The notes: generated by a model not told the origin, from the letters alone. A stretch of 64,000 nt of DNA from an uncultured Aquimarina sp. (GCA_947492105.1 CANLMN010000005.1:62001-126000), one strand, 5' to 3'. Positions 16,578-25,784 are shown, counted from the first letter of the stretch. A program made the numbers and translations.

Positions 16578-16910
16578 TCGCTTCTTTTTCTACTATTTTG
16601 GCCTACAATTACATCTTAACTGATATAATCTACTCCAAATAGTCATCAATCAACTTCACTTGTGCTATTTATACAATTTAGTTTTTGAAATTCATTCAAC
16701 AACCAATAAACCAGCCCCTTTATCATTTCCCTAGTAGCTAGTCGCTATAGACTACTTTATCAATCTCCATTAATTTACGTGACAAACTTTTATTTAAATC
16801 ACAAAAACAATTATTTTTAATCATTCCCCTCCATGAACCCCTCACCCTTTCTTTGATTTATTCAAAAGAAACTCACACTACTTAACCCTAAATAACGTCT
16901 CTAATACAAT

Positions 16911-17055
16911 ATATCAACTGGCTCGTATGCTACTATTTTTTTTTACTAAAAACTAAACTGTAACCACTGGCTTTGGCCAAATTTTAAAGCTTGAACTAGC
17001 GAAAAATACTTCAATTACTCTAACCTACAATTACATTTTAAAACAGCATTACACT
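16911..17055 (+). repeat. Family A palindromic repeat, copy A5
   Basis: Contains GCTACTATTTTTTTTTAC, a diverged central hairpin (CTGTAACCACTGGCTTTGGCC), GCTTGAACTAGCGAAAAATA and the right arm CTAACCTACAATTACATTTT. The left terminal arm is poorly preserved. Confidence 0.65.
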
Positions 17056-17344
17056 TATACATCTCACAGTCAATATCACTCAATAAGAGCACCCTGTTTA
17101 TACACGAAAATAAGACAGTCTTAGTTGGAGATTACACACCCAAACTCCCAGCACTTTTATTAAACAAACATAGTCTGACAAAGTTAAAAAAATACAAAAT
17201 CCCTCTCACAAATTACCTCCATAAATTAACAAATAAATCATTTTTTAATTAAAAAAATATAAATAACACATTTTTAAACTCATATAAAACACAATTCCTT
17301 AACAAAAGATCACAAAAACTACAAAAAATTAGAATTTATCAACA

Positions 17345-17358
17345 CGCAAACGTTGTAG
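17345..17358. promoter_or_regulatory. Possible LacI-family operator upstream of amylase
   Basis: GCAAACGTTGTAGC is an imperfect palindrome around ACGT, like operators of LacI/GalR-family regulators that control sugar genes. It lies about 100 bases before the amylase start. Only one site was seen, so this is weak. Confidence 0.25.
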
Positions 17359-17453
17359 CTACATATCGCTTTTTATATATCAAATAAATGGTAATAAATT
17401 CGTAAAAAAATTAGATAATATTTAGAAATATTAATTCAAACAAATAACTAATT

Positions 17454-19595
17454 ATGAAAATGAAAAATTATTTATCTAAAATAACATTAACGTTTTCGCT
17501 TTTTTTCTTGTTCACAGGAATGATTAGCGCACAAGACGAAGACGTGATGTTTCAGGCATTTGACTGGAATGTGCAAAATCAACCAGCAGGCCAAACTTGG
17601 TACAATGTTATATCCTCGGTAAGAAACGAAATAAAGAACGCAGGAATCGACGTTATCTGGATGCCACCACCTGCTACTTCAGCTGCACCGCAAGGATATC
17701 TACCTAAAGAATTATATGATTTTAATACCGCTTATGGCACGGAATCTCAGCTTCGCACCATTATATCTCAGTACCATTCGTTGGACATAAAAGTATTGAG
17801 TGATATTGTTATCAACCACAGAGTAGGCTCCAATGATGCTGTAACCTTTCAAAACCCGTCGTGGCCGACTACTTTTATCACCGCTGATGATGAAGGACGT
17901 CAATTTGTAAACTTTCCTGTTGAGTTCAGTATCAATGGTGATTACTTCCCTGGTAGAGATCTAAAATCTGATGGTTCTAACGGAACTTATGGCCCAGCAA
18001 GAGACTTGGACCACCAGAACCCTGCGGTACGTTCAGAAATCATTAAATGGATGCGTTTCCTAAAAAATGATATCGGATTTGATGGATGGCGCTATGATTT
18101 TGTTCATGGATATAACCCAATATACAACAAAGAATATAACGATGCTACTAATCCCTATTTTGCAGTAGGCGAACTACTCGAAAGTAGTAGAGTCCAAATC
18201 AATAATTTTGTAGACAAAACACAACAGTCAAGCTCCGCATTTGATTTCAACACCAAAGTAAGTCTACAAAACGCAATAAGAGACAACAACTTTTCTTACC
18301 TGAGAGATTTTGAAGGGAGACCATCTGGTTTTATGGGTTGGAATCCATCAAAAGCGGTGACATTCTTGGATAATCATGATACCGGTTTGGCTCAACAATG
18401 TTGTGGTTCTGGATATGTATTCCCTAGTGATGAAACCAGTCTTAGAAAAGGATATGCCTATATCCTAACACATCCCGGAAACCCCATGGTTTTTTGGACA
18501 CATTTCTTTGATGGAGGAAATAATGTAAAACAAGCAATTATAGAGCTAATTGCTATCAGAAAAAAAGCCAAAGTCTTCTCTGGTTCGCAAATCAATATAG
18601 CAGAAGCTAGATCCGACTTATACGCAGCCTATATTGACGGAAGAAATGGTACTATTGCCATGAAACTAGGTCAGGGAAACTGGGCACCCAGTGGATCTAA
18701 TTGGAATTTAGAATCTTCTGGAACAGATTATGCTGTATGGACCAATGTAGGAACCACTCCTGATCCAAACCCTAATCCAAACCCTAATCCAAGTACTACT
18801 TTTAAAGTATATGCAAAAGATTTTACTGCTGTATACACATGGAATGACAATCAACAGGCAACCTCTGGTGCGTGGCCAGGTGCAAGCACTACTACAGAAG
18901 GTGCATGGCAAACAGTACAAGTACCTGCAGATTGCACAAACCTTATTTTTAGTTTCAACGGCAATAATCAAACCCCAGACCTACAAGCATGTAAAGACAA
19001 ACCTTATTTTTATGAAGGAGCATGGTTCGCTACAGATCCTACAGCAACAACTTCTTCTGATGACTTGACGGTGTACATACAAGGCTTTGATCACATATAT
19101 ACATGGACAGGAACAACTGCTACCTCTGGAGATTGGCCAGGTACACCACTAGAAGATATCGGAAACGGTTGGAAAAAACACACCATAATAGGTGCTGATT
19201 GTTCAAATATTATATTTAGTAACAATGGTAATAACCAAACAGCCGATCTCAATACCTGTTCTGATCAACCATTCTACTATAATAATAGATGGAATGCTAA
19301 TGTTCCTGCAAGCAAATCCGTAACAAACCTAGGGATTACAAAAAATACGATAGCCGTTGCACCAAATCCGATTACTGCAAATAGTGCAATTTATATCACA
19401 ACTAATTCTAGCACTGAAGCTTTTGTAACAATTAGCAATATTCTTGGACAACAACAAGTCTTATACAAAGGTGTTTTGGATACAGGTAAGCATGAAATCG
19501 CGTTGGGGACTATTACATTGCCATCTCATAGTGAGCTATACTTTGTGACTGCAATTTTAAATGGAGACATCAAAACATTTAAAGTCATGCGCTAA
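17454..19595 (+). CDS. Secreted GH13 alpha-amylase with two starch-binding modules and T9SS domain
   Basis: A 713-residue extracellular alpha-amylase that hydrolyses alpha-1,4-glucan. A signal peptide (1-27) precedes the GH13 barrel. All four conserved regions are intact: DIVINH at 117-122, GWRYD with nucleophile Asp215, general acid Glu240 in AVGELLE, and FLDNHD at 304-309. A Pro-Asn repeat linker follows (near 440-450). Next come two similar units of about 85 residues (TFKVYAKDFTAVYTW and LTVYIQGFDHIYTW, each with a WPG motif) that look like CBM26/CBM25-type starch-binding modules. The last 75 residues form a type A T9SS sorting domain (VAPNPI...ILGQQ...FKVMR). There is no sus gene cluster nearby. 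Confidence 0.94.
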   Translation: MKMKNYLSKITLTFSLFFLFTGMISAQDEDVMFQAFDWNVQNQPAGQTWYNVISSVRNEIKNAGIDVIWMPPPATSAAPQGYLPKELYDFNTAYGTESQLRTIISQYHSLDIKVLSDIVINHRVGSNDAVTFQNPSWPTTFITADDEGRQFVNFPVEFSINGDYFPGRDLKSDGSNGTYGPARDLDHQNPAVRSEIIKWMRFLKNDIGFDGWRYDFVHGYNPIYNKEYNDATNPYFAVGELLESSRVQINNFVDKTQQSSSAFDFNTKVSLQNAIRDNNFSYLRDFEGRPSGFMGWNPSKAVTFLDNHDTGLAQQCCGSGYVFPSDETSLRKGYAYILTHPGNPMVFWTHFFDGGNNVKQAIIELIAIRKKAKVFSGSQINIAEARSDLYAAYIDGRNGTIAMKLGQGNWAPSGSNWNLESSGTDYAVWTNVGTTPDPNPNPNPNPSTTFKVYAKDFTAVYTWNDNQQATSGAWPGASTTTEGAWQTVQVPADCTNLIFSFNGNNQTPDLQACKDKPYFYEGAWFATDPTATTSSDDLTVYIQGFDHIYTWTGTTATSGDWPGTPLEDIGNGWKKHTIIGADCSNIIFSNNGNNQTADLNTCSDQPFYYNNRWNANVPASKSVTNLGITKNTIAVAPNPITANSAIYITTNSSTEAFVTISNILGQQQVLYKGVLDTGKHEIALGTITLPSHSELYFVTAILNGDIKTFKVMR

Positions 19596-19666
19596 CAAAA
19601 AACATCGGATATTAGTTTATCAGCATAAAAATAAGTTAATTTGTGAGTCTAAATTAACTGTACATG

Positions 19667-19701
19667 AATCGGATTTTGTTCTTCGGAATAAAATCCGATT
19701 T
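19667..19701 (+). terminator. Hairpin terminator after alpha-amylase
   Basis: A perfect 11-bp stem AATCGGATTTT / AAAATCCGATT with a 12-nt loop, about 70 bases past the stop. The T tract after it is short. Confidence 0.6.
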
Positions 19702-19747
19702 CATTGCATAAAACTTTCTTACATTGAGATCATCTAAAAAAAACACA

Positions 19748-20557
19748 ATGAGAAGCATCCTCTTAATGGCAATTACTGCGACTTTGGTTAGTTGTAAAAC
19801 AGAAAAAAAAGAAACCGCAACTCCCCCCCCAGTTGCTCAAGAAATAGCAAAGATAAAAGACCCTGTAGCAGAAACTACAACTAAAAAAGATCATCAAGTA
19901 CGTAATATTTCCAAAACAGATATCGCACCAGTTATTGATGGTGTTGCAAATGACAAAGCTTGGGAACATGCTACTTGGTATCCTTTAGATCAAAAATGGA
20001 TTGGAGAAGATTATAGCCCAGAAGATTTTAGTGGTCGCTACAAACTTACTTGGACACCAGAAGCGTTATATTTATTAGTAGAAATTACCGATGATGTATT
20101 ATTTGATCAATATCCAGATCCTTTGAAGCTATGGTGGGATGATGATTGTGTAGAAATTTTCATTGACGAAGATAATTCTGGCGGCCCTCACCAGTTCACA
20201 CACAACGCTTTTGCGTATCATGTAGCTTTGGACACCAAAAATGTAGTTGATATGTCTCCTACCACCAAAGGTGGAGCATTATACAACGATCATGTATTAA
20301 CTAAAAAAATTACTAAAGGAACTACAACGATTTGGGAACACAAAATAAATGTATATAATGACTCTTATAAAGATGATCAAACTAATACACCGGTAGTCCT
20401 TTCGGAGAATAAAAAAATTGGCTTTTCTCTTGCGTATTGTGATAATGACAAGAGCAAAGAACGTGAAAATTTTATAGGATCAGCTTTTGTTCCGGGAGAA
20501 GACAAAAACCAAGGCTATATTGATGCAAGTACGTTCGGAACTATCGTCCTGAAATAA
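19748..20557 (+). CDS. CBM9-like sugar-binding lipoprotein
   Basis: A 269-residue predicted lipoprotein (signal with lipobox LVSC, then Lys/Glu/Pro-rich linker). The body matches the carbohydrate-binding family 9-like/DOMON fold, with IDGVANDKAWEHATW near the start and YKLTWTPEALYLLVEITDD followed by WWDDDCVEIFIDEDNSGG. These modules bind reducing ends of sugars, and the position after alpha-amylase supports a role in maltodextrin handling at the envelope (inference). The ATG at 19748 is preferred over an upstream TTG because it starts the signal peptide. The linker contains a run of eight Cs (19823-19830). Confidence 0.85.
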   Translation: MRSILLMAITATLVSCKTEKKETATPPPVAQEIAKIKDPVAETTTKKDHQVRNISKTDIAPVIDGVANDKAWEHATWYPLDQKWIGEDYSPEDFSGRYKLTWTPEALYLLVEITDDVLFDQYPDPLKLWWDDDCVEIFIDEDNSGGPHQFTHNAFAYHVALDTKNVVDMSPTTKGGALYNDHVLTKKITKGTTTIWEHKINVYNDSYKDDQTNTPVVLSENKKIGFSLAYCDNDKSKERENFIGSAFVPGEDKNQGYIDASTFGTIVLK

Positions 20558-20973
20558 CAATCGCTTACCTAAAGCTTAAAAAACTTAAAGGTTTATATAT
20601 TTCTCGATTCGTTATAGAGAAATGGTTTATTTGTTTTTCAATTCGCTATAACAATGTCTTTTATACAATTTTAGGGTTTTCTTACTTCATACCATCGTTA
20701 TGAAGTAAGAAAAACAACTCTTTTAAGAAAAAACACTATCTAATACTAAGATTAGCTATATAATATCTCATATCGACTTGTTCTTTTTACATCTAAAAGC
20801 TTTGTTCATATATTCCATAGCTAAGGCTATGCAATAAAACCACAGTGTTTTTTACATAAAAAAATAACAGTGTCAGTAATACGAATTAATATATCTAAAT
20901 TGGTATTCTTTTGAATCAAAAAAGTCGATTCACTTTGTTCTAAAACACACATAACATTAATTCCTTCCGAAAA
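20558..20973. other. Gap holding a hairpin and repeat B2
   Basis: A 15-bp perfect stem (TTTTCTTACTTCATA at 20677-20691 with its complement at 20699-20713) follows the CBM9-like gene and may end its transcript, although no T tract follows. Repeat B2 occupies 20741-20907. Confidence 0.6.
20741..20907 (+). repeat. Family B palindromic repeat, copy B2
   Basis: Carries the B blocks CATATCGACTTGTTCTTTTT, CATAGCTAAGGCTATGCAAT and CACAGTGTTTTTTACAT, and ends TAAATTGGTATT. The central CATAGC/GCTATG pair forms a tight hairpin. Confidence 0.75.
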
Positions 20974-22128
20974 ATGCAGCCAAAAAGGCACATACTTCCA
21001 ATTATCATACTAGCGCAATTTGCTTGTACTTCTTTGTGGTTTGCCGGAAACACAGTCTTAGGAAGTCTGAAACTACCAAATGGCAATACTGAAGCACTTG
21101 GATATATACTCTCATCGGTACAATTTGGCTTTATAATCGGCACCCTCGTGTTTGCCCTGTATAATATTGCAGATCGTTATGCTCCGGCACGTGTATTTCT
21201 TGTCAGTGCCTTATTAGCCGCTAGTTGTAACTTGACTCTTTTGATGCCAGAAACATCTCTGACTAGCATTATTGTTGCGCGCTTAGGTACTGGTTTTTTT
21301 TTAGCAGGTATCTACCCCGTTGGAATGAAAATCGCTGCTGATTATTATGAGAAAGGTCTTGGAAAGGCCCTAGGATTCCTTGTTGGTGCCTTGGTCCTAG
21401 GCACTGCTTTTCCGCATTTGCTCAAAAGTTTTGCCAGTCAAAACAATCTGATTTTTGTCACCTTAATCACATCAAGTTTGGCAATTGTTGGAGGTCTCGC
21501 GCTTTGGATATTAGTCCCTAATGGTCCCTACAGAAAACCTGCAGCAAAACTACAACTCCACGCCATTCCATCACTTTTCAGTATTCCTGCGTTTCGCAAA
21601 GCAGCATTTGGTTATTTTGGACATATGTGGGAACTCTATGCTTTTTGGGGATTTGTACCATTAATTTTGACGAGTTATATCCAATTACAAAACACTACAT
21701 TAAATATACCTTTATGGAGTTTCATAATTATTGCGATTGGAGCTATTTCTTGTGTAATTGGAGGTTATAATTCTATAAAATATGGTAGTAAAAAAGTAGC
21801 GGTCATTGCATTAAGTCTATCCGGAGCATTTTGTGTACTATCTCCACTTCTATTCCACCTCCCCAAAATACTATTTCTAATAGCCATACTACTTTGGAGC
21901 ATGGCGGTAATTGCAGATTCCCCTCAATTTTCTTCACTAGTAGCGGCATCGGTACCAGCAGAGCTCAAAGCAACAGCATTGACCATAGTAAACTGTATTG
22001 GTTTTGCCATTACAATTCTGAGCATTCAATTACTATCTCACTTTGTTACTGGCTCAGAAAACACTGAAAAATATCTCCTTTTGGGAATTGGTCCCTTGTT
22101 AGGAATTCTTTCCTTATTGCGTAAATAA
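20974..22128 (+). CDS. MFS transporter
   Basis: A 384-residue inner-membrane major facilitator with about 12 hydrophobic segments. The first helix pair carries ILAQFACTSLWFAGN. The loop between helices 2 and 3 reads NIADRYAPARVF, a variant of the MFS signature (D-R-x-x-x-R-V). Helix 4-5 has ARLGTGFFLAGIYPVGMKIAADYY, resembling the nitrate/sugar-phosphate-type antiporter motif. The substrate cannot be read from sequence. It is followed after 82 bases by the DUF6660 protein and then a TonB-dependent receptor, so a shared small-molecule or metal uptake role is possible. Confidence 0.85.
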   Translation: MQPKRHILPIIILAQFACTSLWFAGNTVLGSLKLPNGNTEALGYILSSVQFGFIIGTLVFALYNIADRYAPARVFLVSALLAASCNLTLLMPETSLTSIIVARLGTGFFLAGIYPVGMKIAADYYEKGLGKALGFLVGALVLGTAFPHLLKSFASQNNLIFVTLITSSLAIVGGLALWILVPNGPYRKPAAKLQLHAIPSLFSIPAFRKAAFGYFGHMWELYAFWGFVPLILTSYIQLQNTTLNIPLWSFIIIAIGAISCVIGGYNSIKYGSKKVAVIALSLSGAFCVLSPLLFHLPKILFLIAILLWSMAVIADSPQFSSLVAASVPAELKATALTIVNCIGFAITILSIQLLSHFVTGSENTEKYLLLGIGPLLGILSLLRK

Positions 22129-22210
22129 TTTTCTTACAAATGTTAATCTAAATCATAAATACTAGAAATGAATTAATAGTAACCTATTTTATAGTACTTT
22201 TATACTCAGA

Positions 22211-22528
22211 ATGAAAGCAACTACTATCATATTAGCGATCTTACTACTTTTCTCATCTCTAAAACCTTGTTCGGACAGTCATAATTCAGAAGACCTATGC
22301 GTAAATGAGATTAGTCAAAATCATAACCATCATGATGATGGTGATGACACATGTCTAATTATGTGTATCTGTAGTTGCTGTGGAACATCCTTACTCTATG
22401 AACCATTAACGGTTGAAAACCTAATTCCAAATCCAAAAATCTCTACCATAGTTTTTTCTAAATTTCAATCAAATTACAGATCTGATTTTCAACCAAATAT
22501 CTGGCAACCACCTAAGATTATTAGCTAA
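22211..22528 (+). CDS. DUF6660 family protein, His/Cys-rich, exported
   Basis: A 105-residue protein with an N-terminal signal-type helix (MKATTIILAILLLFSSLKPC). Next comes a His/Asp cluster (HNHHDDGDD) and then CLIMCICSCCG, giving many potential soft-metal ligands in 25 residues. The rest is polar, with an aromatic C terminus (FQPNIWQPPK). Proteins of this shape precede TonB-dependent receptors in flavobacteria and are grouped as DUF6660; their function is not established. The composition suggests periplasmic zinc or copper binding (inference). Confidence 0.75.
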   Translation: MKATTIILAILLLFSSLKPCSDSHNSEDLCVNEISQNHNHHDDGDDTCLIMCICSCCGTSLLYEPLTVENLIPNPKISTIVFSKFQSNYRSDFQPNIWQPPKIIS

Positions 22529-22876
22529 AAAAGGACAGGATAAAACCGCAACAAAGCGGATATTCAAAAGCCTTTCCTATTATTTACTGCTTTTTTGTAA
22601 GAAAATTATACTGCGCCTATATCTAGGGGTAACGCAGTACATACCTTATACCAAATTAGCTATATACTGTCGCATATCGACTTGTTCTTTTTCCATCTAA
22701 ATACCTTGTTCATATATCTCATAGCCAAGGCTATGCAATAGCATCACGGTGTTTTTAACTAAAAAAATAACAGGATCATGTATACGAATTTATATACCGA
22801 AATTGGTGTTATATACAAATTTTATCCTTTTGAGTTAGTAAAAAATAGATTGGACATTAATCAATATACACCTAGA
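22529..22876. other. Gap before the TonB receptor, mostly repeat B3
   Basis: B3 fills 22646-22813, so the receptor promoter must lie in or just beyond the repeat. The longer reading of the receptor from 22778 would be translated from the repeat and is rejected. Confidence 0.6.
22646..22813 (+). repeat. Family B palindromic repeat, copy B3
   Basis: Starts TTATACCAAATTAGC and ends AAATTGGTGTTAT; these ends are imperfect inverted repeats. The central CATAGCCAAGGCTATG is a perfect hairpin. The outer blocks match B1, B2 and B4. Confidence 0.8.
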
Positions 22877-25063
22877 ATGAAAAAACATCTCCTAGGCATA
22901 ATACTCTTGGTAGTATCATGCTTTTCCATACATGCACAAACTAACAAAATACAACTTGTTGTAACATCACAATCCACTAACGAACAATTAATAGGAGCAA
23001 CAGTCTATTTCGAAAAATTAGAAAAAGGAACAACAACCAACTCTGAAGGTGTCGCGACTTTTACCGATATCCCAGAGGGACAACATCCAATCACTATTTC
23101 GTATTTGGGTTATGAAACCATCAAAACAACCATTACAAGCCCAAATACAACAATACTCGCATTTGTTTTAAAACCCAATGATCATGAACTCGAAGAAGTC
23201 ATCTTACAAGCTTCTCGTAGTACCAGAACAATCCAAAAAATCCCCACTCGAATCGAACTGATCGGAGCAGAAGAATTAGGTGAAAAAGCGGTTATGAACC
23301 CATCGAATATCTCTATGGTACTTCGGGAAAGCACAGGAATTCAAATGCAACAAACCTCCCTAAGTAGTGGGAACACAAATATCAGAATTCAAGGTCTGGA
23401 TGGTCGTTACACTCAGCTATTACGAGATGGATTTCCTTTATACGGAGGATTTTCTAGTGGCCTGAGTATTCTACAGATTCCTCCGCTAGACCTACAACAA
23501 TTTGAAATTATCAAAGGAAGTTCCTCTACTCTCTATGGTGGTGGTGCTATCGCTGGGTTGGTCAATATGGTATCCAAAACACCTCACTCAGAACCTACAT
23601 TAGATATTATGCTTACACAAACACAAGCATTGGGTAGCACCGCGAATGTCTTTTACAGTAAGCGAAAAAAGAAGTTTGGATTGACACTCTACGGGTCTGG
23701 TCATTATCAAAAAGCATATGATCCCGAAGACGATAATTTTAGCAATCTACCACAAACAAGGTCTATAGCGCTCAATCCAAAAATATTTTACTATCCATCC
23801 AATGAGGCAACACTATGGTTTGGAATCAACGGAACCTATGACGAACGAATTGGTGGAGACATTATAAAAATTGAAAAAGGCATCAACGGTATCCATCAAT
23901 ATACAGAAGAGAACAACTCTAAGCGTCTAAGTACACAAGCCGTTTATACCAATCAGCTAGATACTATCAGCTCCCTAGTCTTCAAAAATAGCATTGCTTT
24001 TTTTGATCGGAATCTCACATTACCTTCACTCACTTTTAGTGGTAAACAGCTCAATACTTTTACAGAAGCTAGTTATCAAAGGAAGGCTAAAAACATAGAT
24101 TGGATATTTGGAACAAATATATATTCTGTGAATTTTGACGAGACCCCTACTGATTTTGTGGAAAGAGATCAAAAAGATGCTACTTTTGGACTCTTTGCTA
24201 ATTCAATTTATGATATTTCTAGAAATTGGATTTTAGAAACAGGACTCCGCACAGATTATGCCAAGGGATGGGGGTTCTTTCCTCTCCCTAGAGTATCCTT
24301 ATTATATAAAAACCCTTCAGGATTCTCTAGTAGAATTGGAGGTGGTTTGGGATATAAAATTCCTGATATCTTTACAGAAGAAGCAGAATCATTCAATTTT
24401 GATACAATCCTACCTATAAATAATTCGCTCCTAAAACCAGAACGTTCTTATGGCGGTAATTTTGACATCAATTATCAAACATATTTATTTAATACCGTTA
24501 CTTTTTCTGTAAATCAGTTATTCTATGCTACTGCGATAGAACATAGCTTATTACTCAATACTACAAGTGATCGTTTTTTGATTTTTGAAAATGCTCCTGA
24601 AATTATTTTAAGTAAAGGCACAGAGACTAATATAAAATTCACCTACGAGGATTTTAAATGGTTTTTGAGCTACGCTTTTGTCGACACTCGTCTCAATTAT
24701 CTCCCTGACAATCCGCAAAAACCCCTTACTGCAAGACATAATGGCGGAAGTGTTATCATGTACGAATCTACAAAATGGCGTATTGGTTTTGAAACTTTTT
24801 ATACAGGAAAGCAAGTACTATCAAATGGAACAAAAACGCCTGATTATACATTAATAGGGCTATTCTTGATGCATAACTTCAAATGGGGAAGTCCATTTGT
24901 AAATTTTGAAAATATAACAGACAGAAGACAAAGTCGTTATTCACCCCTCATCCCTTCTTCTACTAATGCTGCTCCTGATTTTCCAGAAATATACGCCCCC
25001 ACCGAGGGTTTCATTCTGAGTTTAGGTGTGCTCATCAAACCATTTGGCAATGAACATCATTAA
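22877..25063 (+). CDS. TonB-dependent receptor with carboxypeptidase-like N-terminal domain
   Basis: A 728-residue outer-membrane receptor. A signal peptide (MKKHLLGIILLVVSCFSIHA) is followed by a carboxypeptidase-regulatory-like domain (GATVYFEKLEKGTTTNSEG ... ISYLGYE), then the plug with NIRIQGLDGRYTQLLRDGFP and IIKGSSSTLYGGGAIAGLVN, then the 22-strand barrel. It lacks the SusC-specific long N-terminal extension and no SusD follows, so it is a siderophore, metal or cofactor type. The DUF6660 protein upstream and the SOD-like lipoprotein downstream hint at a metal ligand. The start at 22877 is chosen because it begins the signal peptide. Confidence 0.93.
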   Translation: MKKHLLGIILLVVSCFSIHAQTNKIQLVVTSQSTNEQLIGATVYFEKLEKGTTTNSEGVATFTDIPEGQHPITISYLGYETIKTTITSPNTTILAFVLKPNDHELEEVILQASRSTRTIQKIPTRIELIGAEELGEKAVMNPSNISMVLRESTGIQMQQTSLSSGNTNIRIQGLDGRYTQLLRDGFPLYGGFSSGLSILQIPPLDLQQFEIIKGSSSTLYGGGAIAGLVNMVSKTPHSEPTLDIMLTQTQALGSTANVFYSKRKKKFGLTLYGSGHYQKAYDPEDDNFSNLPQTRSIALNPKIFYYPSNEATLWFGINGTYDERIGGDIIKIEKGINGIHQYTEENNSKRLSTQAVYTNQLDTISSLVFKNSIAFFDRNLTLPSLTFSGKQLNTFTEASYQRKAKNIDWIFGTNIYSVNFDETPTDFVERDQKDATFGLFANSIYDISRNWILETGLRTDYAKGWGFFPLPRVSLLYKNPSGFSSRIGGGLGYKIPDIFTEEAESFNFDTILPINNSLLKPERSYGGNFDINYQTYLFNTVTFSVNQLFYATAIEHSLLLNTTSDRFLIFENAPEIILSKGTETNIKFTYEDFKWFLSYAFVDTRLNYLPDNPQKPLTARHNGGSVIMYESTKWRIGFETFYTGKQVLSNGTKTPDYTLIGLFLMHNFKWGSPFVNFENITDRRQSRYSPLIPSSTNAAPDFPEIYAPTEGFILSLGVLIKPFGNEHH

Positions 25064-25173
25064 ACGAATGCTTTTTTTGTGAACAATGTCTATTGAACTT
25101 TTTATTGTTTCCTTGGCAAAAGTCACCAAACTGCACTATATTCGATTCGTTGGTAATGCATAAACAAAAATTT

Positions 25174-25746
25174 ATGAAAACAATAGCTATACTAGCACTA
25201 GCTCTCATATCGTTAAGCATTCTTGGTTGCAAAAGTGATAATAAAAAAGTAGCAGCCCTAAAGAATAACGTTGTGAAAGCAGTAGAAAAACTACTACCAT
25301 CAAAAAATATTAAAGTTGTTCTGGAATCAAAAAGCACTAGTAAGCACTCTGGAAATATCGTGTCTATTGAAAAAGATGAAAAAGGTACTATGACTGTGCT
25401 TGTTTCTGGATTAGAAGAAGGACAGCATGCTGTTTATAGTCATAAAAAAGTAGATGGCAATTGGGGTGACTCGGCTAGATATCCCAAAGGTCGCGTTGGT
25501 AATTTTGACACCGATGACAAAGGTAATTCGATAAAAACCCCAGCTATGAATCAATGGTGTACTGGATATGGAGATCCAAAAAAAGAGCTCCTAGACAAAG
25601 CTATTGTTATACATAATGGACTAGAGACCTCATACCACAACCCAGTGATACAGTTGGCAAACATGTCGGCTACGGAGGTGTTATTGAGCTATAAATTATT
25701 TTTTGGGATCATACAACATACAACAATATATCATAAGATCGTTTAA
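25174..25746 (+). CDS. Degenerate Cu/Zn superoxide dismutase-like lipoprotein with C-terminal frameshift
   Basis: A predicted lipoprotein (lipobox ILGC) with the SodC-type beta-barrel pattern: LVSGLEEGQHAVYSH, GNWGDSARYPKGRVGNF, then WCTGYGDPKKELLDKAIVIH. The metal loop is largely missing: the HxH pair reads YSH, the His/Cys-containing loop between about KKVD and GNWGD is deleted, and the next ligand His is Pro (RYP). Enzyme activity is therefore unlikely. After HNP the frame departs from the family. A one-base shift near 25641-25647 restores DTVGKHVGYGGVIEL with a stop at 25692-25694, a normal SodC ending. The present frame runs on to 25746 inside a palindrome. Start at 25174 is set by the signal peptide. 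Confidence 0.7.
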   Translation: MKTIAILALALISLSILGCKSDNKKVAALKNNVVKAVEKLLPSKNIKVVLESKSTSKHSGNIVSIEKDEKGTMTVLVSGLEEGQHAVYSHKKVDGNWGDSARYPKGRVGNFDTDDKGNSIKTPAMNQWCTGYGDPKKELLDKAIVIHNGLETSYHNPVIQLANMSATEVLLSYKLFFGIIQHTTIYHKIV

Positions 25747-25762
25747 ACGATCTTATGATATA
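25727..25762. repeat. 36-bp perfect palindrome without spacer
   Basis: The sequence is symmetric about GTTTAAAC (25741-25748), with all 18 base pairs matching. The stop codon of the shifted SOD-like frame lies within it. It may act as a bidirectional terminator, though no T tract follows on either strand. Confidence 0.9.
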
Positions 25763-25784
25763 CATGAACTAGAACATTACACCT

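Larger units (their letters stand above)
16207..16629 (+). repeat. Family A repeat interrupted by a C and a B element
   Basis: The left part 16211-16234 (ACATCATTTAAAAAATAATT) is the start of an A element. It resumes at ACAGGCTGATAA (16403-16414) and again at TAATTCGCTTCTTTTTCTAC from 16574, ending near TTAACTGATATAAT at 16629. The intervals are filled by C2 (16246-16403) and B1 (16411-16577). Read in order, the three pieces rebuild most of the A left arm plus the A right end. Confidence 0.65.
16124..17453. other. 1.3-kb gap filled with nested palindromic repeats
   Basis: After the serA terminator, the gap holds an A element interrupted by C2 and B1, then A5 (listed separately), and finally about 400 bases of very AT-rich leader for the amylase gene. 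No coding frame with recognisable content was found. Confidence 0.7.

Noticed and set aside
18767-18797. Telomere-like AACCCTAATCC repeats
   Set aside because: They encode the Pro-Asn linker of the amylase in frame and are explained by protein sequence.
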